DNA from: an uncultured Coriobacteriaceae bacterium
GTDB taxonomy: Bacteria; Actinomycetota; Coriobacteriia; Coriobacteriales; Atopobiaceae
Direction of reading: 5' to 3'
Assembly (NCBI GenBank): GCA_900544655.1
Contig: UQWE01000001.1
Coordinates: 124,001-188,000, forward strand
DNA: 64,000 bases
Made by a program: the position numbers and the translations under genes
The notes under the pieces: model-generated
Databases searched by the model: none
What the model was told of the DNA's origin: nothing
Seen by the model: the letters and a program-made list of their open reading frames with translations, nothing else
In this document: positions 20,027 to 29,581 of the stretch, piece after piece
How the letters are laid out: each line of letters begins with the position of its first letter
Position numbering within the stretch: position 1 is the first letter of the stretch

Positions 20027-21016
20027 TTATCTCTGCGCCGGCTTCCATGCGTCATAGTTCTTCTTGAACAAATTGACGTAGGACTCAGAGCCATCAGACT
20101 CCCTGTTCCCGACCATGGGAGCGAGAATCTTGCCCTTATCGGCAGCCGGATCAGAGGAACCCGCAGAAACCTTCCATGCGTCATAAATGGACTCGACGCG
20201 GTTTCTGAGCCAGCTTGCCAGCGTAGAGACGTTGGTCTTCTGATCCGTATAGGTACCCGTCGTCACGACGTCAATGTTGGAAATCGTCGTCACGACGTTG
20301 CTGGCGTCAAGCGAAAGCTGCTTTGCCTCTTCGAGGGCGGCTGAACGATCCTCTGAAGACCCTGAGATACCCGTGGTATCGAGTCTAGACTCGAGGTCAT
20401 CAGCCCTGTCCGAGATGTCCTTAAGGCTCTCATAAGCCCCAAGGAGCGAGTTGTACGTCAAGTCGTCGGCGCTTTCAGCCGAAGTAGCGCTTGCAAACTT
20501 ATCCTGACCCTGCAAGGCTGATATCGTGCCGGGGAAGCCTGCCTGCGAGGTGTCTGCCGGCGTCGTGGCGCGAGTGTCATTCAGATTGGGATTCCATGGA
20601 TGGGCAATGACAAGCGACAGGCCGCCAACGAGGAGCAGACTCGCAATGGCAGCGAGAGCGAACACCTTCGTATGCGGAAGCCTCTCTCGGCCATAGGCAG
20701 ATTCTGACGAGGGATCGGGCTCCGAAGGAATGGCGCTCTCAATACGCGGCAGTGAGGATGTGCGCTCGCGCTCGAGCGCGCGGTCCTCGGCACGTCTATG
20801 CTCCATCTGCTCTACGGCCGAGCTAACGCGAGAAGTCTCGACCGGCATGCCGCACTTAGGACACACGGTGGCTCCCGCGGGCACGAGCGCGCCGCAGGAG
20901 GAACACCAGGTGCCCGTAAGTTTGGGCATCACGCGAGTCATGGCAAGGTCCGCGTGACAAGCTGGACAGACAGAGAGCCCGTCAGGTATGGCGGACCCGC
21001 ATGAAGGACAAATCAC
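20027..21016 (-). CDS. Membrane protein with two N-terminal zinc ribbons
   Basis: 329 aa. Two CxxC pairs (CPSC and CPAC) form a first zinc ribbon within residues 1-22, and a second set (CSSC and CPKC) lies at about 38-56. A charged linker follows, then one membrane helix near 118-138, and a roughly 190-residue extracytoplasmic domain rich in Ser/Asp with predicted helices. The function is unknown; zinc-ribbon membrane proteins of this build are common in coriobacteria and Firmicutes. Its ATG overlaps the aconitase stop (ATGA), so it is translationally coupled to that gene. Confidence 0.75.
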   Translation of the reverse strand: MICPSCGSAIPDGLSVCPACHADLAMTRVMPKLTGTWCSSCGALVPAGATVCPKCGMPVETSRVSSAVEQMEHRRAEDRALERERTSSLPRIESAIPSEPDPSSESAYGRERLPHTKVFALAAIASLLLVGGLSLVIAHPWNPNLNDTRATTPADTSQAGFPGTISALQGQDKFASATSAESADDLTYNSLLGAYESLKDISDRADDLESRLDTTGISGSSEDRSAALEEAKQLSLDASNVVTTISNIDVVTTGTYTDQKTNVSTLASWLRNRVESIYDAWKVSAGSSDPAADKGKILAPMVGNRESDGSESYVNLFKKNYDAWKPAQR

Positions 21017-23694
21017 GAAAGCTCCTCAAGTACATAGGGAAGGATGCCACCGGACGCGAGGAACCTACCCTCGAGGGCGGTATCTACGCGCACGACACAA
21101 GAGAACTCAACAACCGTACCGTCTTGCTTCGTGGCTCGAACGTTGACGGTACGGCTCGCGGGAAGACCCGACGAGAGGTCGACGGCGTCGATTTCGTACA
21201 CCTCGGTGCCATCAAGCCCAAGCGAGGAAGCACCCTCTCCCTCGGCAAACTCGAGAGGCAGCATGCCCATCTGAACAAGATTCGAGCGATGGATGCGCTC
21301 GAAGCTCTCGGCAATCACCGCACGCACGCCGAGAAGCATCGGACCCTTCGCAGCCCAGTCGCGGCTCGAACCAGAGCCATACATACGACCGGCGACGATG
21401 ATGAGGGGCACGCCCGCACGGTTGTAATCCTCGGCGGCGTCAAATACCCTCACGACCTCGCTGGAAAGCTGGTCAAGCGTAAAGGGGCCCGGACGACCGG
21501 CAAGCTTGTTCTCAAGCTTCACGTTGGCGAAGGTTCCTCGCGCCATGCACTCATGATTGCCGCGACGGGCGCCATAGGTGTTGAAATCTGCCTGATCAAC
21601 GCCTCGCTCGTTAAGATAGCGCGCGCAAGGAGAATCGGCAGCGATCGCACCTGCCGGAGAGATGTGATCAGTGGTGACGAAATCGCCAAAGAGGGCAAGA
21701 GCGCGGGCACCACAAATGCCAAACTCCTGTCGGGACTGAGCCATCTCGAAGTAGGGCGGACGGCGTACATAAGTCGACATCTTGTCCCAACTGAACGTGT
21801 CAGTCGCCGACGCCTCGATAGAGCGCCACGTGGCATCTCCCTCCATAAGGCCCTTCATACCGAGGGAATAGACCTCTGGAGTAAGGACCTCGGCAAGAAC
21901 AGCGTCGATCTCCTCGGTAGACGGCAGGATGTCAGAAAGCATGACGGGGGCGCCGGATGCGTCCGTACCGAGCGGCGTGACCGTAAGGTCGATGTCCATC
22001 GTGCCGGCAATCGCATAGGCCACGACAACCGCAGGCTGCGCAAGGAAGTTCTGTGCCACATCGGGAGAAATGCGACCGTCGAAGTTGCGGTTGCCGGAGA
22101 GGACGCTCGTAAGCTCGCAGTCAGCCGCAATCGGCTTGAGGGCGGGAAGAATTTCTCCGGAGTTACCGATACAGCTCATGCAGCCAAACCCACAGGTATA
22201 GAAGCCAAGCGCCTGAAGATCGCCGAGGAGGCCCGCGCGCTTGAGAATATCCGCCGCGGCATGGCTGCCGGGCGCGAGGATACGCTTGACCCAGGGCTTG
22301 GCCTTAAGACCCGCCCTATGGGCGGCACGAGCGGTGAGACCGGCGGCAACCATCATCGCGGGGTCAGTCGCCGTCGTGCAGCTGGTGATGGCGGCAATGG
22401 CGAGCGTGCCGTGGCCAAGGTCATACTCCGCACCATCGGCACAAGTAACGTGCCAGGTTGCGGCGGCATCGCCATGGCCGTGCTTAGTGGCGTTCTCCTC
22501 AAAGCGAGCCTTAAGCCCCGCGGGTGTGACGCGGTTATGGGGCCTCGAGGGGCCAGCGAGCGAGAGCTCGACCTCGGAAAGGTTGAGCTCGACCACACGC
22601 GCATACGTACGGCCGCTAACGCCACCAAAGACGCCCTGCGCTCGGGCATAGGCCTCGACGAAGGAGATCTCCGCGTCATCGCGGCCGGTAAGGCGCAGGT
22701 AATCAAGGACGTTGTTGTCGATCGGGAACAAAGTAGAGGTGGCGCCGTATTCAGGCGTCATGTTGGATACGCAAGCGCGCTGAGTAACTGAAAGCGTTGA
22801 AACGCCCTCACCGAAAGCCTCGACAAGACAGCCCACGACGCCCTCGGCGCGAAGCCTCTGGGCAACCGTAAGGGCAAGATCCATCGCGGAGATGCCGTCG
22901 CGCAAGCGACCCGTCAGGTGCAGGCCCACGACCTCGGGCACGCGCATGGTTATGGGCTGGCCCAGGGCCGCCGCCTCGGCCTCGATGCCACCGACTCCCC
23001 AGCCGAGGACACCGATGCCATTGGCGGTGGGAGTGTGCGAGTCTGTGCCCACAACGGTGTCGAAGCACGCAAGCTCACCTTTGCCCTCCCAAAGGGCGTC
23101 AGTGGAGACGACCCGGCAGAAGCGCTCGATGTTGAGCTGGTGGCAGATGCCGCCGCCGGGCGGAACGATCTCGACGTTATCAAACGAGCGGCCGGCCCAT
23201 TTGAGGAAAGAGAAGCGCTCGCGGTTGCGCTTTGCCTCGATGGCGAGATTCTCAGCGGCAGCGGACGGACAACCCGAGACATCGGCGGCAACGGAGTGGT
23301 CGATGATGAGCGTGCAGGGAATGCGAGGGTTCACGCGTGAGGGGTCTCCCCCACGCGCTGCCATGGCGTCTCGCATGGCAGCAAAGTCGACGAACACCGG
23401 AACGCCGGTGAAGTCCTGGAAAAGGACGCGGGCGGGCATGAACACGACCTCGTCACCAGCCGTGCCTGATCGGGCCGCCGCAAGAACTCGCTCGGCCGAA
23501 GCGATTGCCGCCTCGTCAGTCTCGGCTCGCCTAACGACGTTCTCGAGAAGCGTGAGAAGACAAGCGGGAAGCTCAGACGCTCCGGGAATGCCGGAGACGT
23601 CGATATAGCCCCTGCTAATGCCAGATACAACGAGGGTCTTAGGATTCCTCGCCGCCACAACGGCACTGGCAAAGGTCTCACTTGTCATTAGCAT
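21013..23694 (-). CDS. acnA: Aconitate hydratase
   Basis: About 893 aa, the AcnA size, interconverting citrate and isocitrate via a 4Fe-4S cluster. The three cluster cysteines are in ITSCTTATDP, TCGFGC and SCIGNSGEI. Substrate-binding SGNRNFDGR and GSSRDWAAKG are conserved. The SCTTATDP stretch differs from the usual SCTNTSNP. Two in-frame ATGs (23694, 23688) are possible; AAGGGA lies 4 or 10 bases before them. Both overlap the end of the P-type ATPase gene. No citrate synthase or isocitrate dehydrogenase is nearby. Confidence 0.92.
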   Translation of the reverse strand: MLMTSETFASAVVAARNPKTLVVSGISRGYIDVSGIPGASELPACLLTLLENVVRRAETDEAAIASAERVLAAARSGTAGDEVVFMPARVLFQDFTGVPVFVDFAAMRDAMAARGGDPSRVNPRIPCTLIIDHSVAADVSGCPSAAAENLAIEAKRNRERFSFLKWAGRSFDNVEIVPPGGGICHQLNIERFCRVVSTDALWEGKGELACFDTVVGTDSHTPTANGIGVLGWGVGGIEAEAAALGQPITMRVPEVVGLHLTGRLRDGISAMDLALTVAQRLRAEGVVGCLVEAFGEGVSTLSVTQRACVSNMTPEYGATSTLFPIDNNVLDYLRLTGRDDAEISFVEAYARAQGVFGGVSGRTYARVVELNLSEVELSLAGPSRPHNRVTPAGLKARFEENATKHGHGDAAATWHVTCADGAEYDLGHGTLAIAAITSCTTATDPAMMVAAGLTARAAHRAGLKAKPWVKRILAPGSHAAADILKRAGLLGDLQALGFYTCGFGCMSCIGNSGEILPALKPIAADCELTSVLSGNRNFDGRISPDVAQNFLAQPAVVVAYAIAGTMDIDLTVTPLGTDASGAPVMLSDILPSTEEIDAVLAEVLTPEVYSLGMKGLMEGDATWRSIEASATDTFSWDKMSTYVRRPPYFEMAQSRQEFGICGARALALFGDFVTTDHISPAGAIAADSPCARYLNERGVDQADFNTYGARRGNHECMARGTFANVKLENKLAGRPGPFTLDQLSSEVVRVFDAAEDYNRAGVPLIIVAGRMYGSGSSRDWAAKGPMLLGVRAVIAESFERIHRSNLVQMGMLPLEFAEGEGASSLGLDGTEVYEIDAVDLSSGLPASRTVNVRATKQDGTVVEFSCVVRVDTALEGRFLASGGILPYVLEELS

Positions 23695-26101
23695 CACGTC
23701 CCTTGTCACTATTCTCGATTGCACTCATGAAGCGCGCGTAGCCCTCGTCTCCCGTGGCAAGAGCAACACCGCGGGTGAAGAGGTAGTTGAAGAGGAGAAG
23801 CGAGACCACTCCGATAGCAGCGATCGCGACGATCATTCCAAACGTCGGAGAGACGATACAGAAGAACGGGCCCGCGATAGTGCAGCCAAATACAACGATG
23901 GCAACGACAACGACAAGTAGAGCCGCCCTAAGCGAGTTGAGCGGAAGAGAGATTCGAACGACGAGGCTGAAGCCAACCAGGCACGTCAGGACTACGCACA
24001 CGGTGGAAATCTGATCGCGCGTTAGGCCGAAATGCTCCAAGAACCCGGAGGCTACGCCCACAGCGAGAATGATCGCAGCGGAAGCGGGCACGGAACGAGC
24101 GAGCACATTGCCAAGGAAGTTACCCCTCACGCGCTCGCGATTGGGCTCCAGAGCCAGGACGAAGGACGGAATACCGATGATGGCGGTCGAGATAAGCGAC
24201 ATCTGAACCGGCTGGAACGGATAGGGAGGAATGAAGGCGCACAGAACAGCCAGAACGGTGGAGAAAACAGTCTTGACGAGAAATAGCGAGGCAGACCTCT
24301 CGAGATTGTTGATCGAGCGACGTCCTTCCGCGACGACGTCAGGCATGTGAGCGAAGTCGTCATCCACAAGAACGACCTCGGCGACGTTGCGAGCCGCGTC
24401 AGACCCAGATGCCATGGCGACAGAGCAGTCAGCCTCGCGAAGCGCCAGAACATCATTCACGCCGTCGCCTGTCATTGCAACGGTATGGCCCGCCCTGCGA
24501 AGCGCAAGGACGAGCTCGCGCTTCTGCTGGGGAGTCACGCGACCAAACACGCGGTACTTTAGCGCCGCGCGCTTGACGTCCTCGGGAGTTACGAGCGTCG
24601 AGGCGTCAACCCACTTGTCCGCATCGGGCACGCCAGCTTCGGCGGCAATGCTAGAGACCGTGCGAGGGTCGTCGCCCGAAATGACATTGAGCTGTACCCC
24701 CTGCTCCGTGAAGTACTTAATCGTTGCAGGAGCATTCGTTCGAATATGGTCGGAGATGGAGATGATTCCGAGAGGCCTAGGGGCACCAAGAATTGCGTCC
24801 TCGCCGTCGAAACCATCGCACTCCGCGAGAACGAGCACGCGCTCCCTCTCGCCCGTAGAAGCGAGCGCGGAGGAAATCTCCCGGGGCACGCCGTCAGCGA
24901 ACACGAACTGCGCCGCGCCCATGACCAGCGCTCGGCCATCAGCGGTAACGCACCCGGAATACTTGCGCGCACTCGAAAAGCCCACGACGCGCTGGTAATC
25001 CGGAGTGTCGATGCCCGTCTCATCAGCATGGCGAAGGATGGCAGTAGCCGTCTCGTTGGCGTCATGGCTGCTTGCACGACTAACACACGCAGCTGCAAAC
25101 TCAACGTCGGCGGAGCTGTGACCCGACACGCCAATGGCGCGCTCGAAGTCCATGGATCCAGACGTAATGGTTCCGGTCTTATCAAGGCAAAGAACATCAA
25201 CACGGGCGAGCATTTCAATGCAATAGAACTGCTGGATAAGAACGCTCTTCCTCGCAAGCCTTGCAGTAGAGATGACGAGAACCGTGGAAGTGAGAAGAAC
25301 GAGACCTTGCGGAATCATGCCAACAAGCGCAGACACCGTAGTAAGGATCGCGTCATTGAGGCCATATCCATCCTTAAGCGTGCGAATAAACAAGGCAAGG
25401 CCGATGGGGGCGAGGAGCCACGTAGACGTCCGGATGATCATCTGGAACGTCGCCATGATCTCGCTCTTGATGTTCTTGATGTACTTGGCCTCAGCGTTTA
25501 TGCGAGCGGCATAGGAATCCGCACCAACATCCGTCACGCGCGCAACAACGCAACCAGAGTCAAGAAAGCTACCGCTCATGAGCCTGTCGCCAATCGACTT
25601 GGCAATAGGCTTGCTCTCGCCCGTCAACAGGCTCTCGTTAAGGCCAGCCCCTCCCCAAACAACCTCGGCGTCAGCAGAGACCTGGTCACCGCGTCGCAAA
25701 ACAAGCAGATCGTCGAGAACGACCTCGGCATGCCCAACTTCGACATCCCCGCCATCGCGACGAACCGTGACGGGGCGCTCCGCCAGAATCGAGAGCTTGT
25801 CGATGGCCCGCTTGGAGCGGATCTCCTGGACAACGCCGATAGCGAGGTTAGAGAGCACGACACAGAGAAACGTAAGATTGCGCCAGGCACCCGTGTACGC
25901 CACCAGACAGGCAAGGATGATGTTGATACCGTTGAACAGTGTGAACGCATGAGTTGCAATGATCTGAGGGATGGTCTTAGTTTGCGGACCAGCGTCAGCG
26001 TTGACGCGACCGTCGGCGACACGGTCCTCGACCTCGGCCGAAGAAAGACCCCTGAACTCAGGTGCGACGATATCGAAATCTTCTGTACCCAGTGTAATCA
26101 T
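23678..26101 (-). CDS. P-type cation-transporting ATPase
   Basis: About 807 aa E1-E2 ATPase. The phosphorylation loop LCLDKTGTITSG (D about 307), the TGES-type actuator motif LLTGESKPIAK and the hinge AMTGDGVNDVLALREAD are intact. The membrane motif GMIPQGLVLL resembles the IPEGL of CtpE-like transporters, which import or export divalent cations, so Ca2+ or Mg2+ is a guess. The start is uncertain: ATG 26101 has GGAGG only one base away, and in-frame TTG codons lie just upstream. It overlaps the aconitase gene and has its own upstream region facing tRNA-Arg. Confidence 0.88.
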   Translation of the reverse strand: MITLGTEDFDIVAPEFRGLSSAEVEDRVADGRVNADAGPQTKTIPQIIATHAFTLFNGINIILACLVAYTGAWRNLTFLCVVLSNLAIGVVQEIRSKRAIDKLSILAERPVTVRRDGGDVEVGHAEVVLDDLLVLRRGDQVSADAEVVWGGAGLNESLLTGESKPIAKSIGDRLMSGSFLDSGCVVARVTDVGADSYAARINAEAKYIKNIKSEIMATFQMIIRTSTWLLAPIGLALFIRTLKDGYGLNDAILTTVSALVGMIPQGLVLLTSTVLVISTARLARKSVLIQQFYCIEMLARVDVLCLDKTGTITSGSMDFERAIGVSGHSSADVEFAAACVSRASSHDANETATAILRHADETGIDTPDYQRVVGFSSARKYSGCVTADGRALVMGAAQFVFADGVPREISSALASTGERERVLVLAECDGFDGEDAILGAPRPLGIISISDHIRTNAPATIKYFTEQGVQLNVISGDDPRTVSSIAAEAGVPDADKWVDASTLVTPEDVKRAALKYRVFGRVTPQQKRELVLALRRAGHTVAMTGDGVNDVLALREADCSVAMASGSDAARNVAEVVLVDDDFAHMPDVVAEGRRSINNLERSASLFLVKTVFSTVLAVLCAFIPPYPFQPVQMSLISTAIIGIPSFVLALEPNRERVRGNFLGNVLARSVPASAAIILAVGVASGFLEHFGLTRDQISTVCVVLTCLVGFSLVVRISLPLNSLRAALLVVVVAIVVFGCTIAGPFFCIVSPTFGMIVAIAAIGVVSLLLFNYLFTRGVALATGDEGYARFMSAIENSDKGRDANDK

Positions 26102-26234
26102 GCCTCCGCTCAACAATCCGTAAGCTCTTATTGTACGGACTAGTGGGTCACATAAATCGAAAGCTAATAACACTTACATACTTGAAACGTTGAAGAATCA
26201 AGCAGCCATCCCCGCCGAATTGCGCTACATGCCC

Positions 26235-26240
26235 TATACT
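26235..26240 (+). promoter_or_regulatory. Probable -10 of tRNA-Arg
   Basis: TATACT lies 30 bases before the tRNA gene. No consensus -35 is seen at 17 bases. The position fits a tRNA promoter but the evidence is weak. Confidence 0.35.
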
Positions 26241-26269
26241 CTCTCTCACACACGCGCATATCGTCGCAT

Positions 26270-26346
26270 GCTCTCTTAGCTCAGCTGGATAGAGCGTTCG
26301 CCTCCGGAGCGAAAGGTCGCGGGTTCGAATCCCACAGAGAGCACCA
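26270..26346 (+). tRNA. tRNA-Arg (anticodon CCG)
   Basis: 77 bases including an encoded CCA end (26344-26346). The acceptor arms GCTCTCT and AGAGAGC pair perfectly, the D stem is GCTC/GAGC, and the anticodon stem TTCGC/GCGAA encloses the loop CTCCGGA with anticodon CCG, which reads CGG. The T loop has the GTTCGAATC consensus. Confidence 0.95.
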
Positions 26347-26359
26347 CTTGTTTAGCCAG

Positions 26360-26383
26360 GGCCCCTGTCATGGGGCCTTTCTT
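26360..26383 (+). terminator. Terminator after tRNA-Arg
   Basis: GGCCCC (26360-26365) and GGGGCC (26372-26377) form a 6-bp GC stem with a 6-base loop, followed by TTTCTT. It ends the single-gene tRNA transcript before aroF. Confidence 0.75.
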
Positions 26384-26495
26384 GTATACGGTCATTACAT
26401 CTCTGTTTCGCGCGAGGTTCCAATCGGACGCTGTAGTACCATCAATCAACTAACTAAATCTCGGGTTGACCCAGACAGCGCCAAAGGAGAATCGC

Positions 26496-27515
26496 ATGAT
26501 TGCCGTCGTCAAGGACACCGCCACACCAGAGCAGCTTGACCACTTTGTCTCCTGGATTCACGGCAAGGGCCTCGACGCCCATGTGTCCAAGGGCTATAAC
26601 GCGACGATCGTCGGTCTCGTAGGCGACACCACTCAGATTGACCCGTACCTTATTGAGGGCATGGATATCATCGAGCGCGTTCAGCGCGTCTCCGAGCCCT
26701 TCAAGAAGGCCAACCGCAAGTTCCACCCGCTCGACACCGTCGTCGATTGCGGCCATGGCGTGAAGATCGGCGGCGGCACCTTCCATGTCATCGCCGGTCC
26801 CTGCTCCGTCGAGGGCGAGAATCTCATCAGCATCGCCCGCCAAGTCAAGGCTGCCGGCGCCACGCTTCTCCGCGGCGGCGCCTATAAGCCCCGCACCTCT
26901 CCTTACGCCTACCAGGGGATGGGCGAAAAGGGCCTGGACCTTCTCTGCGAGGCACGAGACGAACTCGACATGCCCATCGTGACTGAGATCATGGACCCTC
27001 GAGACGTCGACACTTTCGTGTCTCACGGCATCGAAGTCTGGCAGATCGGCGCCCGCAACGCCCAGAACTTCCCCCTGCTCAAGGAGGTTGGCAAGACCAA
27101 GGCCGCCATCCTGCTCAAGCGCGGCATCTCAGGCACCATCGACGAGCTCCTCATGGCAGCCGAGTACATCATGAGCGAGGGCAACCCCAACGTCATCGTC
27201 TGCGAGCGAGGCATTCGCACGTTTGAGACCCACACGAGGAACACCTTCGACCTCTCCGCCGTCCCCGTCCTCCATGACCTCTCGCACCTGCCGGTCTGCG
27301 CCGACCCGAGCCACGCGACGGGTCACACGCGCTATGTCACCCCAATGGCGCTCGCAGCCACCGCCGCAGGCGCGGATTGCCTGGAGATCGAGGTCCACGA
27401 CGACCCGAAGCACGCCTGGTCCGACGGCGCGCAGGCACTCACGCCCGCGCAGTTCAAGGACGCCATGACGCGCATCGCCACCGTCCGCGAGGCAGTCACG
27501 ATGGAGGTCGAGTAA
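26496..27515 (+). CDS. aroF: 3-deoxy-7-phosphoheptulonate (DAHP) synthase
   Basis: 339 aa, first step of the shikimate pathway: phosphoenolpyruvate plus erythrose-4-phosphate to DAHP. It is the type I-beta (KDO8P-synthase-like) form with an N-terminal ferredoxin-like regulatory domain (1-70) and the barrel motifs AGPCSVEGE, LRGGAYKPRTSPYAYQG, LLKRGISGT and DPSHATGH. Start ATG 26496 is set by AAAGGAG; the frame opens 30 bases earlier. It leads the aromatic gene cluster with tyrA directly abutting. Confidence 0.96.
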   Translation: MIAVVKDTATPEQLDHFVSWIHGKGLDAHVSKGYNATIVGLVGDTTQIDPYLIEGMDIIERVQRVSEPFKKANRKFHPLDTVVDCGHGVKIGGGTFHVIAGPCSVEGENLISIARQVKAAGATLLRGGAYKPRTSPYAYQGMGEKGLDLLCEARDELDMPIVTEIMDPRDVDTFVSHGIEVWQIGARNAQNFPLLKEVGKTKAAILLKRGISGTIDELLMAAEYIMSEGNPNVIVCERGIRTFETHTRNTFDLSAVPVLHDLSHLPVCADPSHATGHTRYVTPMALAATAAGADCLEIEVHDDPKHAWSDGAQALTPAQFKDAMTRIATVREAVTMEVE

Positions 27516-28424
27516 ATGATGGTGGAAGGCAACGCTCATCCCGAGGCTGAGTCTCCCTCGATCGTACCCGGCCGCACGGGCATCGTTGGCCTGGGCCTCA
27601 TCGGCGGCTCATTCGCACGCGCCCTGGCCAAGGGCGGCCGCGAGGTCTATGCCTATGACCCGAACGAGGAGATCACGAGCTTCGCCGCTATCGAAACCAC
27701 CTCTGGCGTGCTCACCGATGAGCTCATCGGCACCTGCGAGCTTATCGTTCTTGCCTGCTACCCAGAGGCGTGCGTTGCCTGGCTTAGAGAGCACGCGAGC
27801 CTTGTGAACCCCGATACCATCGTCATCGACACGGGCGGCGTGAAGCGCTCCATCTGCGAGCCCTGCTTCGAGATCGCCCGCGAGTTTGGCATCACCTTCA
27901 TAGGCTGTCACCCCATGGCGGGAACCCAGTTCTCAGGCTACGCGCACTCTCGAGCGAACATGTTCGAGGGGGCACCGATGGTCGTCTGCCCCGCACCCGA
28001 GGTGAGGGGTGTCGAATGCCTGGCTCTCGTAGACCGGCTCGAAGGCCTTCTCGCTCCGTGTGGGTTCGACAAGTTCACTGTTACCACACCCGAGCGTCAC
28101 GACCGAGTCATCGCCTACACCTCGCAACTCGCGCACGTGGTCTCCAACGCCTATGTCAAGAGCCCCACGCTAGGGCTCCGCGACGGCTTCTCTGCCGGTT
28201 CCTACAAGGACCTCACCCGTGTGGCGAGGCTTAACCCAACGATGTGGTGCGAGCTGTTCCTCGATGACGCCGACAACCTCGCTAACGAGATCGGAACCAT
28301 CATCACCGAGCTCTCCAAATACAAGGATGCTCTGGAGAAGCGCGACGCTAGCCGTCTAACGGACCTTCTTGCCGAGGGCGACCGCATCAAGCGTGCCGAC
28401 CTCGCAAGGGAGGAGGAGGTCTAA
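27516..28424 (+). CDS. tyrA: Prephenate dehydrogenase
   Basis: 302 aa NAD(P)-dependent enzyme oxidising prephenate to 4-hydroxyphenylpyruvate for tyrosine. The Rossmann loop is GIVGLGLIGGSFARAL, and GCHPMAGTQFSGYAHSRA is the conserved prephenate-binding segment. The ACT domain found in many TyrA proteins is absent, so feedback control may differ. It starts immediately after the aroF stop, with GGAGGT in the aroF end as its ribosome binding site. It overlaps aroB by one base. Confidence 0.94.
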   Translation: MMVEGNAHPEAESPSIVPGRTGIVGLGLIGGSFARALAKGGREVYAYDPNEEITSFAAIETTSGVLTDELIGTCELIVLACYPEACVAWLREHASLVNPDTIVIDTGGVKRSICEPCFEIAREFGITFIGCHPMAGTQFSGYAHSRANMFEGAPMVVCPAPEVRGVECLALVDRLEGLLAPCGFDKFTVTTPERHDRVIAYTSQLAHVVSNAYVKSPTLGLRDGFSAGSYKDLTRVARLNPTMWCELFLDDADNLANEIGTIITELSKYKDALEKRDASRLTDLLAEGDRIKRADLAREEEV

Positions 28425-29569
28425 TGGGCTCAGCCTCCAACGACGTGATCGTTCGCGTTGACACAACGTCAAGGTCTTACGACGTCCACGTGACTCCCGG
28501 AGTCATAACCCGCACAGGCGAACTCGTACGAGAAGCCGCCGGCGGTGAGAATGCCTTCATCGTATCCGACACCAACGTGGCCCCGCTCTACATGGACCAA
28601 GTTCGCGCCACTCTCGAAGGATCGGGCTATACGACGTCCCAATTTGTCTTCGAGGCGGGAGAGGCTTCCAAAAGGGCAGCGACATGGGCGGCTTGCCTCG
28701 AGGCAATTGCCGCAGCGGGACTAACCCGTGACGATGTCGTCGTTGCCCTTGGCGGAGGGGTCACGGGCGATCTCGCGGGCTTTGCTGCCGCCTGCTACAT
28801 GAGGGGCTGCTCCGTCGTCCAGGTCCCCACCAGCCTTCTCGCGATGGTCGATTCATCCGTCGGAGGAAAGACGGCAATCGACCTTGAGGCGGGCAAAAAC
28901 CTTGCCGGTGCCTTCTGGCAGCCTCGAGGAGTCATCGCAGACCCCAATTGCTTGAAGACCATTCCGAAAGACCTCTTCCGAGATTCATGTGGCGAGGTCA
29001 TCAAGCATGGTGTACTTTCAGACCCGTCCCTATTCGATGACCTCGAAAGCGAGCCTCTTACCTCCGAGGGCGTCACAGCCGAAAGGCTGGCGCGCGTCAT
29101 CGCAAGGAACGTTGAGATCAAGCGCGACGTTGTCAACGCCGACGAGCAGGAGCATGGCATCCGCCAGACCCTCAACCTCGGACACACGATCGGTCACGCT
29201 ATCGAAGCCGCAAGCAACTTCGCGCTAGGGCATGGCACCTGCGTCGCCATAGGTCTCTGCGCCATCGCTCGAGCTGCCACCGCCGAGGGAATCTGCGACC
29301 CAGAGGTTGCAACTCGCATCGAGCGAGTTGTCTATGCACATGGGCTCCCGACAGATACGCGCCTGCCTCATGACGTCATCGTAAACCTTGCGATGTCAGA
29401 CAAGAAGCGCCATGGTGACGGCGTAAACGTCATCTTGCCCGCCCGCATTGGCAAGGTCGAGATTCGCCGCGTAAGCATGGCCGAATTCGCCCGCCTCGTG
29501 GATGAGGGCTGCGGCACCGCACGCATCGGCTTCGCCGCCGAAGACCAGAGCCCGTCCAGCGTCAACTAG
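28424..29569 (+). CDS. aroB: 3-dehydroquinate synthase
   Basis: 381 aa, NAD- and zinc-dependent cyclisation of DAHP. The GGGVTGDLAGFAAACYMRGC and PTSLLAMVDSSVGGKTA motifs are diagnostic, and the metal ligands lie in the E (GEVIKHG) and H (LGHTIGHAIE, GHGTCVAIG) segments. The start is coupled to tyrA by TAATG. aroA follows after 12 bases. The C-terminal 20 residues are a Ser/Pro/Asp extension. Confidence 0.96.
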   Translation: MGSASNDVIVRVDTTSRSYDVHVTPGVITRTGELVREAAGGENAFIVSDTNVAPLYMDQVRATLEGSGYTTSQFVFEAGEASKRAATWAACLEAIAAAGLTRDDVVVALGGGVTGDLAGFAAACYMRGCSVVQVPTSLLAMVDSSVGGKTAIDLEAGKNLAGAFWQPRGVIADPNCLKTIPKDLFRDSCGEVIKHGVLSDPSLFDDLESEPLTSEGVTAERLARVIARNVEIKRDVVNADEQEHGIRQTLNLGHTIGHAIEAASNFALGHGTCVAIGLCAIARAATAEGICDPEVATRIERVVYAHGLPTDTRLPHDVIVNLAMSDKKRHGDGVNVILPARIGKVEIRRVSMAEFARLVDEGCGTARIGFAAEDQSPSSVN

Positions 29570-29581
29570 GAGACTTCGTCA

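Noticed and set aside
21001..22791. A 596-codon plus-strand open frame opposite aconitase
   Set aside because: Shadow of the aconitase codon pattern, with no recognisable domain.
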